In this document: positions 24,246-31,800 of the stretch, one piece after another
Layout of the letters: each line of letters opens with the position of its first letter
How positions within the stretch are numbered: position 1 is the stretch's first letter
Assembly: GCA_963826475.1 (NCBI GenBank)
Contig: CAWGXC010000004.1
Location: 1 to 64,000 of the forward strand
Direction: 5' to 3'
Origin: RHKX01 sp963826475
Lineage (GTDB): Bacteria > Actinomycetota > Thermoleophilia > Solirubrobacterales > 70-9
Length of the DNA: 64,000 nt
Notes under the pieces: generated by a model
Told to the model about the DNA's origin: nothing
What the model saw: only the letters and a program-made list of their open reading frames with translations
Database searches by the model: none
Program-made: the position numbers and the translations under genes

Positions 24246-24281
24246 CGACCATCAGCGCCGGCCGCAATCGCGGCCGCGCCC

Positions 24282-24704
24282 TTACGCCTTTGAGTCGACC
24301 GTCGCCAGGCCCTTGGCGATGTTGCGCTTCAGGCCCACCGCGATGATGGCGTCGAGGCCGGGCAAGGCGGTGCCGAAGGAGACCTCGTAGTGCAGGTGCG
24401 TCCCGGTTCCGTTCGGGGACAGCCGCATCTCGCCGGAATGGTTCCTCAGCGGTGAGCCCTTCGTGATCCGGTAGCGGATCAGCTCATTGGGCTTGGCCTC
24501 CGTGACGGTCTCCTCGAAGGGCGGGAGCGGCCCGACCTTGAGCTGGCGGATCGAGCCGACGCCGTTGCGCTGGCCGTCGGAGCCGTCCTGCAGGCGCTTG
24601 ATCTTGGCGCCGAAGAGGGGTCCCAGGTTCTCGTGCTCTGAGAGGAACGCGTAGACCCGCTCGGGGGGGAGGGTGTAGTTCTGGTCGAAGACGAGGCGCT
24701 GCAT
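24282..24704 (-). CDS. SRPBCC (START/polyketide cyclase-like) family protein
   Basis: 140 residues. The helix-grip pattern is readable: VFDQNYTLPPERVYAFLSEH at the start, alternating strands (IRQLKVGPLPPFEETVTEAK, LIRYRITKGSPLRNHSGEMR, GTHLHYEVSFGTALPG) and a C-terminal amphipathic helix. Proteins of this fold bind hydrophobic ligands or act as cyclases; no function can be fixed. Same strand and close to the VOC gene (36 bases), so probably cotranscribed. Confidence 0.78.
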   Translation of the reverse strand: MQRLVFDQNYTLPPERVYAFLSEHENLGPLFGAKIKRLQDGSDGQRNGVGSIRQLKVGPLPPFEETVTEAKPNELIRYRITKGSPLRNHSGEMRLSPNGTGTHLHYEVSFGTALPGLDAIIAVGLKRNIAKGLATVDSKA

Positions 24705-24716
24705 GGCGCCATTGAA

Positions 24717-25124
24717 TCAGCTGATCGCGGATGGCCGGGCCAAGCGGATCCGGCTGGGCCCGTCGCCCCGGCGCCGCAGCAGCCCGGCGCGGCTCATCAG
24801 GGCCGTGCGGGCGGCTGCGGTGGGGAGGAAGGGGTCGGCGACGAGCTCCCCGGTGGTCAGGGACATCGCCGCCAGCAGCTGACCGTCCTGCTCGGCGGCG
24901 ATGACGTCGCCACTCGGCGCCGCTGCGGAGTCACGCCCGGCCAGGCGTTCGAGCTCGTGACGGTCGGCGCCGGCTGGATCGAGGCGACGGATCGCGATCT
25001 GCGGATCGGCCTCGGCGCGCTGCGAGCTCTCGGTGCGAACTCGGGCGGCCAGTCGCCGCGACGCCGCGGACTCGCGCAGCTCCTTGCCTCGCTGGGTCGA
25101 CATGTTCTGGATCAGGGCGATCAT
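24717..25124 (-). CDS. Small hypothetical protein with a GNAT-like N-terminal half
   Basis: 135 residues. A basic, Arg-rich N-terminal region precedes a segment (IAIRRLDPAGADRHELERLA, DVIAAEQDGQLLAAMSLTTG, VADPFLPTAAARTALMSRAG) resembling the N-terminal half of GNAT acetyltransferases. The acetyl-CoA-binding motif A is missing, so it is unlikely to be an active acetyltransferase. Similar short proteins are familiar in actinobacteria, but I know no function. It is the first gene of the minus-strand group and divergent from the LAL regulator. Confidence 0.55.
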   Translation of the reverse strand: MIALIQNMSTQRGKELRESAASRRLAARVRTESSQRAEADPQIAIRRLDPAGADRHELERLAGRDSAAAPSGDVIAAEQDGQLLAAMSLTTGELVADPFLPTAAARTALMSRAGLLRRRGDGPSRIRLARPSAIS

Positions 25125-25217
25125 CTCGGTGTCCTCTCGTTCGCTTCAGGTCTACGACCAAGCTACGGCTGAGACATCGCCTCCACATCGGCTTTTCGGG
25201 CTGATTCGCGCCTACCG

Positions 25218-25254
25218 ACCCCTTACTTTCCGGATCTCACCCCTTACTCGCCGC
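25218..25254. repeat. Two direct repeats 21 bp apart upstream of the LAL regulator
   Basis: ACCCCTTACTTTCCGG (25218-25233) and ACCCCTTACTCGCCGC (25239-25254) share 13 of 16 positions and are 21 bases apart, which is two helical turns. They lie 28-64 bases before the regulator start in a 157-base divergent gap and could be tandem binding sites for a transcription factor. No other structure is evident in this gap. Confidence 0.45.
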
Positions 25255-25281
25255 TCGGGCGATTCGGGCCATACTCATGAC

Positions 25282-28278
25282 GTGGCCCAGCGCGTCAGCA
25301 GCAGTCGCTTCGTCGGCCGCCGGAGGGAGCTGGACGAGCTCATCCTCACGCTCTCCGAAGGCGCCCGCGAGGAGCTGCCGGTCCTCTTCTTCCTCGCCGG
25401 CGAGTCGGGTGTCGGCAAGACGCGCTTGCTGCGGGAGCTGATCGGCAGGGCCGAGGCCGACGGCGCCAAGGCGATCGGCGGCTCGTGCATCGAGCTCGGC
25501 GACGACGACCTTCCCTACGCGCCGCTCGTCGCCGCCCTGCGCCCCCTGCACCGCACCTGCGCGACCGTGCTCGATCAGCTTCCCGCTTCAGCGAGGGCCG
25601 AGCTCGCCAGGCTCAACCCGGCGATCGGCCAGCCGTCGGCGGAGCCCGAGAGCGAGCGCGGTGAAGCGCAGCGGCGCCTCTTCGACGCGTTCATCGAGCT
25701 CATCTCACTGCTCAGCGAGGAGCAGCCGGTGCTGCTCTGGATCGAGGACATCCACTGGGCGGATCGCTCGACCAGGTCCTTCCTCAAGTTTCTCTCCGCG
25801 AGCCTGAGCGACGAGCGCGTGCTCGTCGTCGCCACCTATCGAGCCGACGAGCTCCACCGCCGTCACCCGCTGCGGCCGCTGCTGGCCGAGCTCGAGCGCT
25901 CCGAGCGGGCCCGCCGGATCGAGCTCACCCGCTTCGACGAGGACGAGCTCGCCGCTCAGCTCACGGACATCCTCGGCGAGCCCCCGGACCGCGACTCGGT
26001 CCAGCGCCTCTTCAGCCGCAGCGACGGCAATCCGCTGTTCACCGAGGAGTTGCTCGCCGCCGGGACCGATGGTCGTGGATCGCCGCCGCCGAGCCTGCGC
26101 GAGGCGCTGCTGCTGCGGTCGGAGCGAATGTCGGAGCAGTCCCAGCAGCTGCTGCGACTGCTGGCCGTGGCCGGTCGGGCCGGCGAGGACCTGCTCGCCG
26201 CTGCGAGCGGGCTCGATCCCGCAGCTCTCTCCGCGGCGCTGCGAGAGGGGATGGACGCACAGATCGTGATCATCGAGGGCGAGCTCTTCGCCCTGCGCCA
26301 CGCCCTCCTCCGCGAGGTGCTCTACGACGATCTCCTGCCGGGTCAGCGAGCGGACCTGCACCTACGGATTGCGGCAGCCCTCGAGGGCATCGAGCCCACC
26401 GGCGAGCCGGCATGGACGGCGACGGCCGTCGCTCACCATTACTACGCCGCTGGAGATCAGCCGCAGGCCCTGACGGCGGCGATCGGAGCGGCCACGGCGG
26501 TCCGCGGCCTGCACGCCTACGGCGAGGCGGCGGGGCTCCTCGATCGCGCGCTCGCCCTGTGGCCGCGGATCGCGAACGCCGAGTCGCTGACCGGCATCGG
26601 CGAGGACCAGCTCCTCGCGGACGCGGCTCGAGTCCACTACCTCGACGGCGAGGACGCCGTCGCGATGGCGCTGTACGAGCGAGCGATCGAAGCCGTCGGC
26701 CCCGACGCCGACCCGGAGCGCCTCGCCGGCCTCCTGACGACCCTGGCGACCTGCCAGTGGTCCCTCGGACGAGCCGGGCTCAGTCGTGAGACCCAGCGGC
26801 GCGGCCTCGATCTTCTGCCGCCGGAGAGCAACTCGCCTGCCCGCGCGGCGCTGCTCGCCCAGCAGGTTCGCTTCCTGCTGCTGCAGGGCAGGTTCCGCGA
26901 GGTCTGCGAGGCGGCCCCCGAGGCCATCGAGCTGACTCACAGGCTCGGGATGGACTCGGCCCGCGCCGGCGTCCTCAACCGCTTCGGCTGCGCTCTGTTC
27001 GGGCTCGGCCGGGAGCGGGAGGGCCGGGAGCGGATGATCGAGTCAGTCGAGCTGGCGGAGCGCACCGGCCAGGGTGACGACCTCGCAACCGCGTATCTCA
27101 ACTACGCGGACGCGCTGCACATCGCCGGCCACGGCGCCGAGGCGAGGAGCGTCGCAGAGCGCGGCGTCGCCCGGGTCCAGGACCGGACCGAGGTCAGCGA
27201 GGGCGGCTCATCGAGGTCGATTCGCTACATCCGGCTGAACCTCGCCGAGATCTACTTCGACCTGGGCGAATGGGATCTTGCCGAGGCCCAGCTCGCCGTC
27301 GTCGGCTCCGCCACCCAGGGCACAGCACGCGCGCACGCACGGCTGCGCTCCGCCCAGGTCGCGCTCGCCCGAGGCCGGGACGAGGACGCCCTTGACGCCC
27401 TCGGCCAGGCGGAAGAGCTGCTCCGCGACGCCCTCGAGCCCCAGTACATCGCCATGCTGGCCGCCTACCGGGCGGAGGCCGAGATTCGCCGCGGCCGCCT
27501 CGACACCGCGCAGGCCGCGATCGACAGCGGGATCGATCGGATTCAGTTCTGCAGCGAGGATGGCGGTCGGATCGCTCAAACCGCCGCCGCCGGCATGACC
27601 GTGGAGGCCGAGATCGCTCAGCGGGCCCGCGACCTCGCCGACGAGGCGGGCGAGCGGGCCGCGATCTCCCGCGCCGGGATGTTCTGCGAGCTGGTGCGCG
27701 CGGCGGCCGAGGAGGCCGAGAGACCGATCGAGAGCGCCCTGCTCACCTTCGCCGAGGCCGAGGCGGCCCGCGCCCGGGGCGAGGACGACCCCGCGCTCTG
27801 GAGCAGTGCGGCGGAGACCTGGCGGGATCTCCCGCGTCCCTACCAGGAGGCGATTGCGCGTTGGCGCCAGTCAGGCGCCGCGCTCGCCCGCGGCGACCGG
27901 GACGCCGCGAAGGCGCCGCTCATCCAGGCCAGGGAGATCGCAGAGCGGCTCGGGGCGACCTGGCTCGCCGGGGAGGTCAGCGGCCTAGCCGCTCGCGCCA
28001 GGCTGACCCTCGAGCCGGCGAGCGCTGGGGATGAAGCGAAGCCTTCCGCAGCCGAGGCGCCGTTCGGGCTCACCCCGCGCGAGCTGCAGGTGCTCGAGCT
28101 GGTCAGCGCGGGCGCCACCAACAGGGAGATCGGCGAGCGCCTCTACATGGCCGAGAAGACCGCGAGCGTGCACGTCTCGCGCATCCTCGCGAAGCTCGAG
28201 GTGCGCGGGCGGACCGAGGCGGCAGCCGTGGCGCATCGTCACGGGATCGGTGTGCCTGGCGCCAGGGGTGGCGAGTAA
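25282..28278 (+). CDS. LAL-type LuxR-family transcriptional regulator (large ATP-binding regulator)
   Basis: 998 residues from GTG 25282; the open frame upstream is non-coding leader. Layout: N-terminal AAA/STAND ATPase with Walker A (FLAGESGVGKTRLL, Lys46) and Walker B (VLLWIEDIHWAD), long alpha-helical TPR-like middle (roughly residues 350-900, Ala/Leu/Glu-rich), and a C-terminal LuxR HTH (LTPRELQVLELVSAGATNRE, then LYMAEKTASVHVSRILAKLE). Such proteins are ATP-dependent activators that sense a ligand or protein partner through the TPR region. Target genes are unknown; the flanking 21-bp-phased direct repeats may be its own or another regulator's site. Confidence 0.9.
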   Translation: MAQRVSSSRFVGRRRELDELILTLSEGAREELPVLFFLAGESGVGKTRLLRELIGRAEADGAKAIGGSCIELGDDDLPYAPLVAALRPLHRTCATVLDQLPASARAELARLNPAIGQPSAEPESERGEAQRRLFDAFIELISLLSEEQPVLLWIEDIHWADRSTRSFLKFLSASLSDERVLVVATYRADELHRRHPLRPLLAELERSERARRIELTRFDEDELAAQLTDILGEPPDRDSVQRLFSRSDGNPLFTEELLAAGTDGRGSPPPSLREALLLRSERMSEQSQQLLRLLAVAGRAGEDLLAAASGLDPAALSAALREGMDAQIVIIEGELFALRHALLREVLYDDLLPGQRADLHLRIAAALEGIEPTGEPAWTATAVAHHYYAAGDQPQALTAAIGAATAVRGLHAYGEAAGLLDRALALWPRIANAESLTGIGEDQLLADAARVHYLDGEDAVAMALYERAIEAVGPDADPERLAGLLTTLATCQWSLGRAGLSRETQRRGLDLLPPESNSPARAALLAQQVRFLLLQGRFREVCEAAPEAIELTHRLGMDSARAGVLNRFGCALFGLGREREGRERMIESVELAERTGQGDDLATAYLNYADALHIAGHGAEARSVAERGVARVQDRTEVSEGGSSRSIRYIRLNLAEIYFDLGEWDLAEAQLAVVGSATQGTARAHARLRSAQVALARGRDEDALDALGQAEELLRDALEPQYIAMLAAYRAEAEIRRGRLDTAQAAIDSGIDRIQFCSEDGGRIAQTAAAGMTVEAEIAQRARDLADEAGERAAISRAGMFCELVRAAAEEAERPIESALLTFAEAEAARARGEDDPALWSSAAETWRDLPRPYQEAIARWRQSGAALARGDRDAAKAPLIQAREIAERLGATWLAGEVSGLAARARLTLEPASAGDEAKPSAAEAPFGLTPRELQVLELVSAGATNREIGERLYMAEKTASVHVSRILAKLEVRGRTEAAAVAHRHGIGVPGARGGE

Positions 28279-28428
28279 AGGTCGGGCTGCGGTTTGGCTG
28301 GGGAGGGGAGATGTTGGAGCGGCTCCCGAGGCACCGCCGGCGATCTCAGACGACCGGATGATGGGCGCTTGGCAGGTTCCGGTCCAGATAGGGCCGTCAG
28401 CTGCCAACGGGAAGGGTGGCGGATCCAA

Positions 28429-28469
28429 AACGCATGAACTTGGGCGTATAGCGCCCAACTTCGTGCGTT
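28429..28469. repeat. Long imperfect palindrome (18-bp arms, 5-base loop)
   Basis: Left arm 28429-28446 (AACGCATGAACTTGGGCG), loop TATAG, right arm 28452-28469 (CGCCCAACTTCGTGCGTT); 16 of 18 positions pair. It lies in the convergent gap between the LAL regulator and nuoN. It could form a bidirectional terminator hairpin. Confidence 0.6.
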
Positions 28470-28484
28470 CTGAGGGCCGGGCCG

Positions 28485-28531
28485 AAGAATGCACGATTGC
28501 CCGTGCCAGAGCCGAGAATTCGTACGTTCTT
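28485..28531. repeat. Second imperfect palindrome, related to the preceding one
   Basis: Left arm 28485-28496 (AAGAATGCACGA) and right arm 28520-28531 (TCGTACGTTCTT) pair at 10 of 12 positions around a 23-base centre. The right arm shares TTCGTRCGTTCT with the right arm of the palindrome at 28429-28469, so the two look like diverged tandem copies. Confidence 0.45.
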
Positions 28532-28644
28532 GTGCGAGCAGCCTGACACCACCCAAGCCACCACCTCTCTCCCCAGCCCTAACCAATTCGCACCCTCCCC
28601 AGCGGCCCTCGGCGAGGCCACGAACGCCGGAGCGGGACCGAGCC

Positions 28645-30201
28645 TTAAACGAACAGCGCCGCGATCGAAGCGCCGGCGTTGTTCGCGAACTCGACCAGCG
28701 GCTGTGGCGCGATTCCGAAGAACACGGTCGCGGCGGCAGTGACCATCATCGCGCCGAGGAGCAGGACGCAGCGCCCTCCGCTCGGGCCGCCGCGCAGGGC
28801 GACGCCGCGCTCGATGGCGACCGGGGTGGAGCGCGGCGGCTCGGGTTCGGCCTGAGGTGCGGCCCCGGCCATCGCGGGCGCGAGCTTCGGCGCCGGGCGC
28901 ATCCAGATCGCCGCGATCACCCGTAGGTAGTAGGCGAGGGAGATCATCGAACCGATCACGATCATCACGCCGAGCCAGGCGAAGTCGCCCTCGACCGCGG
29001 ACTCGATCAGGTAGAGCTTGCCCATGAACCCCACCGTGCCCGGCAGCCCGGCGAGGGCGAGCATCGCGATCGTCAGCGGCCAGGCGAGCCCGGGCCTGTC
29101 GCGCCCGAGGCCCTCGACGGCGGCGATGTCGTCGCCGAAGGGGGTCTCCTGCTCGCGAATCCCGATCACCGCGAAGGCGGTCAGGTTCATCAGCGTGTAG
29201 GCGGCGAGGTAGAAGACGAGAGAGTCGACCCCGGCCTCGGAGGCGACGAGCAGCCCGACGAGCATGTAGCCGGCCTGCGCGATCCCGGAGTAGCCGAGCA
29301 ACCGCTTGAGTGAGTCCTGTCCGAGCGCGCCGACGTTGCCGACGATGATCGAGGCGACCGCCAGGGCGGCGAGCGCCGGCTGCCACTGATCGACCGAGGG
29401 TCCCAGTGCGACGATGAAGAACCTCGCGAAGACCGCGAAGGCGGCGGCCTTGGTCGCAACGGCCATGAACGCGGTCACCGGGGTCGGCGCGCCCTCGTAG
29501 ACGTCGGGCGTCCACTGATGGAACGGGGCGACGGAGACCTTGAAGGCGAGGCCGACCGCGCAGAACGCGATGCCGATCAGGACGAGCGGGTCATCGGAGA
29601 GGCTCGGGCCGATCCCGGCCGCGATCTGGTTGAAGTCCGTGGAGCCGGAGCCGCCGTAGATGAAGGCCATCCCGTAGAGGAGGGTCGCCGAGCCGAGCGA
29701 GCCGACGATCAGGTACTTGAGCCCCGATTCGAGCGAGCCGGGGCGGCTGCGGTGCGATCCGCAGAGCACGTAGAGCGGAATCGAAAGCAGCTCCAGAGCA
29801 ACGAAGAACGTGATCAGGTTCTGCGCCTCGGCGAGCATGACCATGCCGAGGACCGAGCCGACCAGCAGCGCGTGGGACTCGGCGTGACCGGCCTCCTCGG
29901 CGCCGGGATCGCGCAGCTGCATGAGGACGACGAAGGCGGCGGTCGTGACCGCCATCAGGCCGATCGTGATCGAGAGCCCATCGATCCGGAGCGCCCCCGA
30001 GATCAGATCCGCGTCGCCCTCGCCGAGGCGCCAGATCAGCAACCCGGCTGCCGTGCCGAACGCGGCGAGGGTCAGCAGCGAGGAGAGCCGGCGGTTGCCG
30101 CGCGGAGCCACCAGGCCCGCCATCAGCACGATCACGAGCCCCACGGTCAGGGCGATCAGCGGCGAGAGGCCGGCGTAGTCGACGTCCGGAGTGCTGATCA
30201 C
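28645..30201 (-). CDS. nuoN: NADH-quinone oxidoreductase subunit N
   Basis: 518 residues, about 14 hydrophobic helices; antiporter-like proton-pumping subunit of complex I. Motifs include FFVALELLSIPLYVLCGSHR (the conserved Glu of helix 5), KYLIVGSLGSATLLYGMAF, KVSVAPFHQWTPDVYEGAPT and LLGYSGIAQAGYMLVGLL. GTG start overlapping the nuoM stop as GTGA. It is the last gene of the nuoJKLMN unit. The C-terminus has a Pro/Glu-rich loop (PQAEPEPPRSTP) before the final helix. Length and order fit the family. Confidence 0.96.
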   Translation of the reverse strand: MISTPDVDYAGLSPLIALTVGLVIVLMAGLVAPRGNRRLSSLLTLAAFGTAAGLLIWRLGEGDADLISGALRIDGLSITIGLMAVTTAAFVVLMQLRDPGAEEAGHAESHALLVGSVLGMVMLAEAQNLITFFVALELLSIPLYVLCGSHRSRPGSLESGLKYLIVGSLGSATLLYGMAFIYGGSGSTDFNQIAAGIGPSLSDDPLVLIGIAFCAVGLAFKVSVAPFHQWTPDVYEGAPTPVTAFMAVATKAAAFAVFARFFIVALGPSVDQWQPALAALAVASIIVGNVGALGQDSLKRLLGYSGIAQAGYMLVGLLVASEAGVDSLVFYLAAYTLMNLTAFAVIGIREQETPFGDDIAAVEGLGRDRPGLAWPLTIAMLALAGLPGTVGFMGKLYLIESAVEGDFAWLGVMIVIGSMISLAYYLRVIAAIWMRPAPKLAPAMAGAAPQAEPEPPRSTPVAIERGVALRGGPSGGRCVLLLGAMMVTAAATVFFGIAPQPLVEFANNAGASIAALFV

Positions 30202-31800
30202 GGGTCGACCTCCGCGAGCGGGGCGTACCCGGTCCAGCCCTTGTCGAACGAGGCGGTGGTGACCTCGGCGGGCGTGACTCCGCCCGGGCAGTCTGCCGCG
30301 ACCGAGGGCGCGGCGTCACCGCGAGTGAAGTACGCCCCATCGACGACGCAGAGCGACGAGAGGCTGCGATCGACCGCTGCCTCGCCGCGCGTCGTGATCA
30401 ATCCCGGGTAGATCGCGAGCCCGACGATGACGGCGACGAGCGGCACGAGGACGATCCCCTCGCGGAGCGTCAGCTCACGCGAGACGAGGCCGTCGGGGAG
30501 GCGGTTGTGCATCGTGCGCTGGTACATGCGCAGGGCGTAGAAGGCGGCGAGCGCGATCCCGCTCGAGGCGATCAGGGCGATCGCGACCTTCGACTGGAAT
30601 ACGCCGGTGAGGATGTAGAACTCGCCGACGAAGTTGGCCGAGCCGGGGATGGCGAGGGTGGCCATCGTGACGATCATGAAGAGGATCGCGAGCACCGGCG
30701 CCCGCTTCGCCAGGCCGCCCATCTGGCGGATGTCCTCGGTGCCGGTCCGCTCGGCGATCAGGGCGATGATGAAGAACGTCGCGCCGACGACGACCCCGTG
30801 GTTGACCATCTGGATCACGGCACCGTCGGCGCCGTCGGGGCGGAGGCTGAAGATGCCGAGCGTGATGAACCCCATCTGCGCGACGGACGAGTAACCGGCG
30901 ATCAGGCGGATGTTGGTCTGGGTGAAGGCCATCGCCGAGCCGTAGATGATCGATGCCAGCGCGATGATCAGGATCACGGTCTGGAAGTGGATCGGTCGCG
31001 TCGGGGAAGAGCGGCAGCACGACCCGGAGGAAGCCGTAAGCGGCGACCTTCGACAGGACCCCCCCGAGGAGGACGAGTACCGGAAGGGGCGCGGCGCGGT
31101 AGGCGTCCGGCATCCATCCGTGCACGATGAAGGCGGGCATCTTGACCAGGAAGGCGGCCGCGAAGAAGCAGAAGATCCACTCCTGGCTGCCCGTGCCGAG
31201 CGGGACCTGCCGCAGGGCCTCGAGCGAGAAGGTCAGGCCGCCCATGGCGTCGGAGCTGAGCACCGCCGTGGCGATCGCCGCCGAGAGCATCAGCAGAGAA
31301 CCGACGAGGGTGTAGACGATCATCTTGATCGTCGCCGCGACCCGGTCACCGGTGCCCCAGCCCCCGATCAGGAAGTAGATCGGGATCAGCATCAGGTCGA
31401 AGAAGAGGACGAACAGGAGCAGGTCCTGGGCGAGGAAGGCCCCGAGCGTGGCGCTCTGCGCGACCGCCAGCATGAAGAAGTACGTGCGCGCCCGGTCCGG
31501 CCCCTGGAGCGCCGAGTACGCGCTGACCGCCGCCCACATCAGCGATGCCATCAGGACGAGGAAGATGCTCAGCCCGTCGACGCCGAGCTCGTAGCGGACG
31601 CCGAGCCCCGGGATCCAGCTGGCACTGACCACGTGCTGCAGCGAGCCGGTCGACTGGAAGTCCGCGGCAAGGCCGATCGCGAGCCCGAGGGAGACGAGGC
31701 TGCCGAGGAACGCCCACCAGCCGCTGATCCGCCCGGGGAGCAGGAATCCGACGAGGCCCACGGCCAGCGGCAGCCAGAGGATCAGGCTGAGGACGCTCAC
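30198..31800 (-). CDS. nuoM: NADH-quinone oxidoreductase subunit M, interrupted by an apparent one-base frameshift
   Basis: The product is split over two frames. From GTG 31800 the frame reads 270 codons of good NuoM sequence (LLLFVLFFDLMLIPIYFLIG, FLVKMPAFIVHGWMPDAY, RVVLPLFPDATD) to 30991. NuoM then continues one frame over from 30989 (HFQTVILIIALASIIYGSAM, FTQTNIRLIAGYSSVAQMGF) to the stop at 30198. Removing one C of the minus-strand GATCC (30989-30990) restores a continuous protein of 533 residues, the normal size. As written, translation leaves the NuoM frame and stops at 30475. Both halves are well conserved and flanking junctions (GTGA at both ends) are intact, so a sequencing error or very recent mutation is likely. 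NuoM is an antiporter-like proton-pumping subunit. Confidence 0.92.

Larger units (their letters stand above)
28291..28584. repeat. Repeat-rich convergent intergenic region bounded by imperfect inverted repeats
   Basis: No gene is seen in 28279-28644 (366 bases). A G-rich segment at 28291-28313 (core GGCTGGGGAG) is matched in inverted orientation at 28562-28584 (core CTCCCCAGCC), with a third partial copy of the core at 28591-28603. Inside lie two imperfect palindromes, described separately. There is no transposase frame. The region may be a remnant of a small non-autonomous element, or simply strong bidirectional terminators between the regulator and nuoN. Confidence 0.4.

Noticed and set aside
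28279..28644. CRISPR array
   Set aside because: The repeats here are few, diverged and palindromic, with no regular spacers and no cas genes in the window.
30198..31800. Programmed ribosomal frameshift in nuoM
   Set aside because: No slippery heptamer or downstream pseudoknot-like structure at 30985-30995. A simple indel explains the data better.
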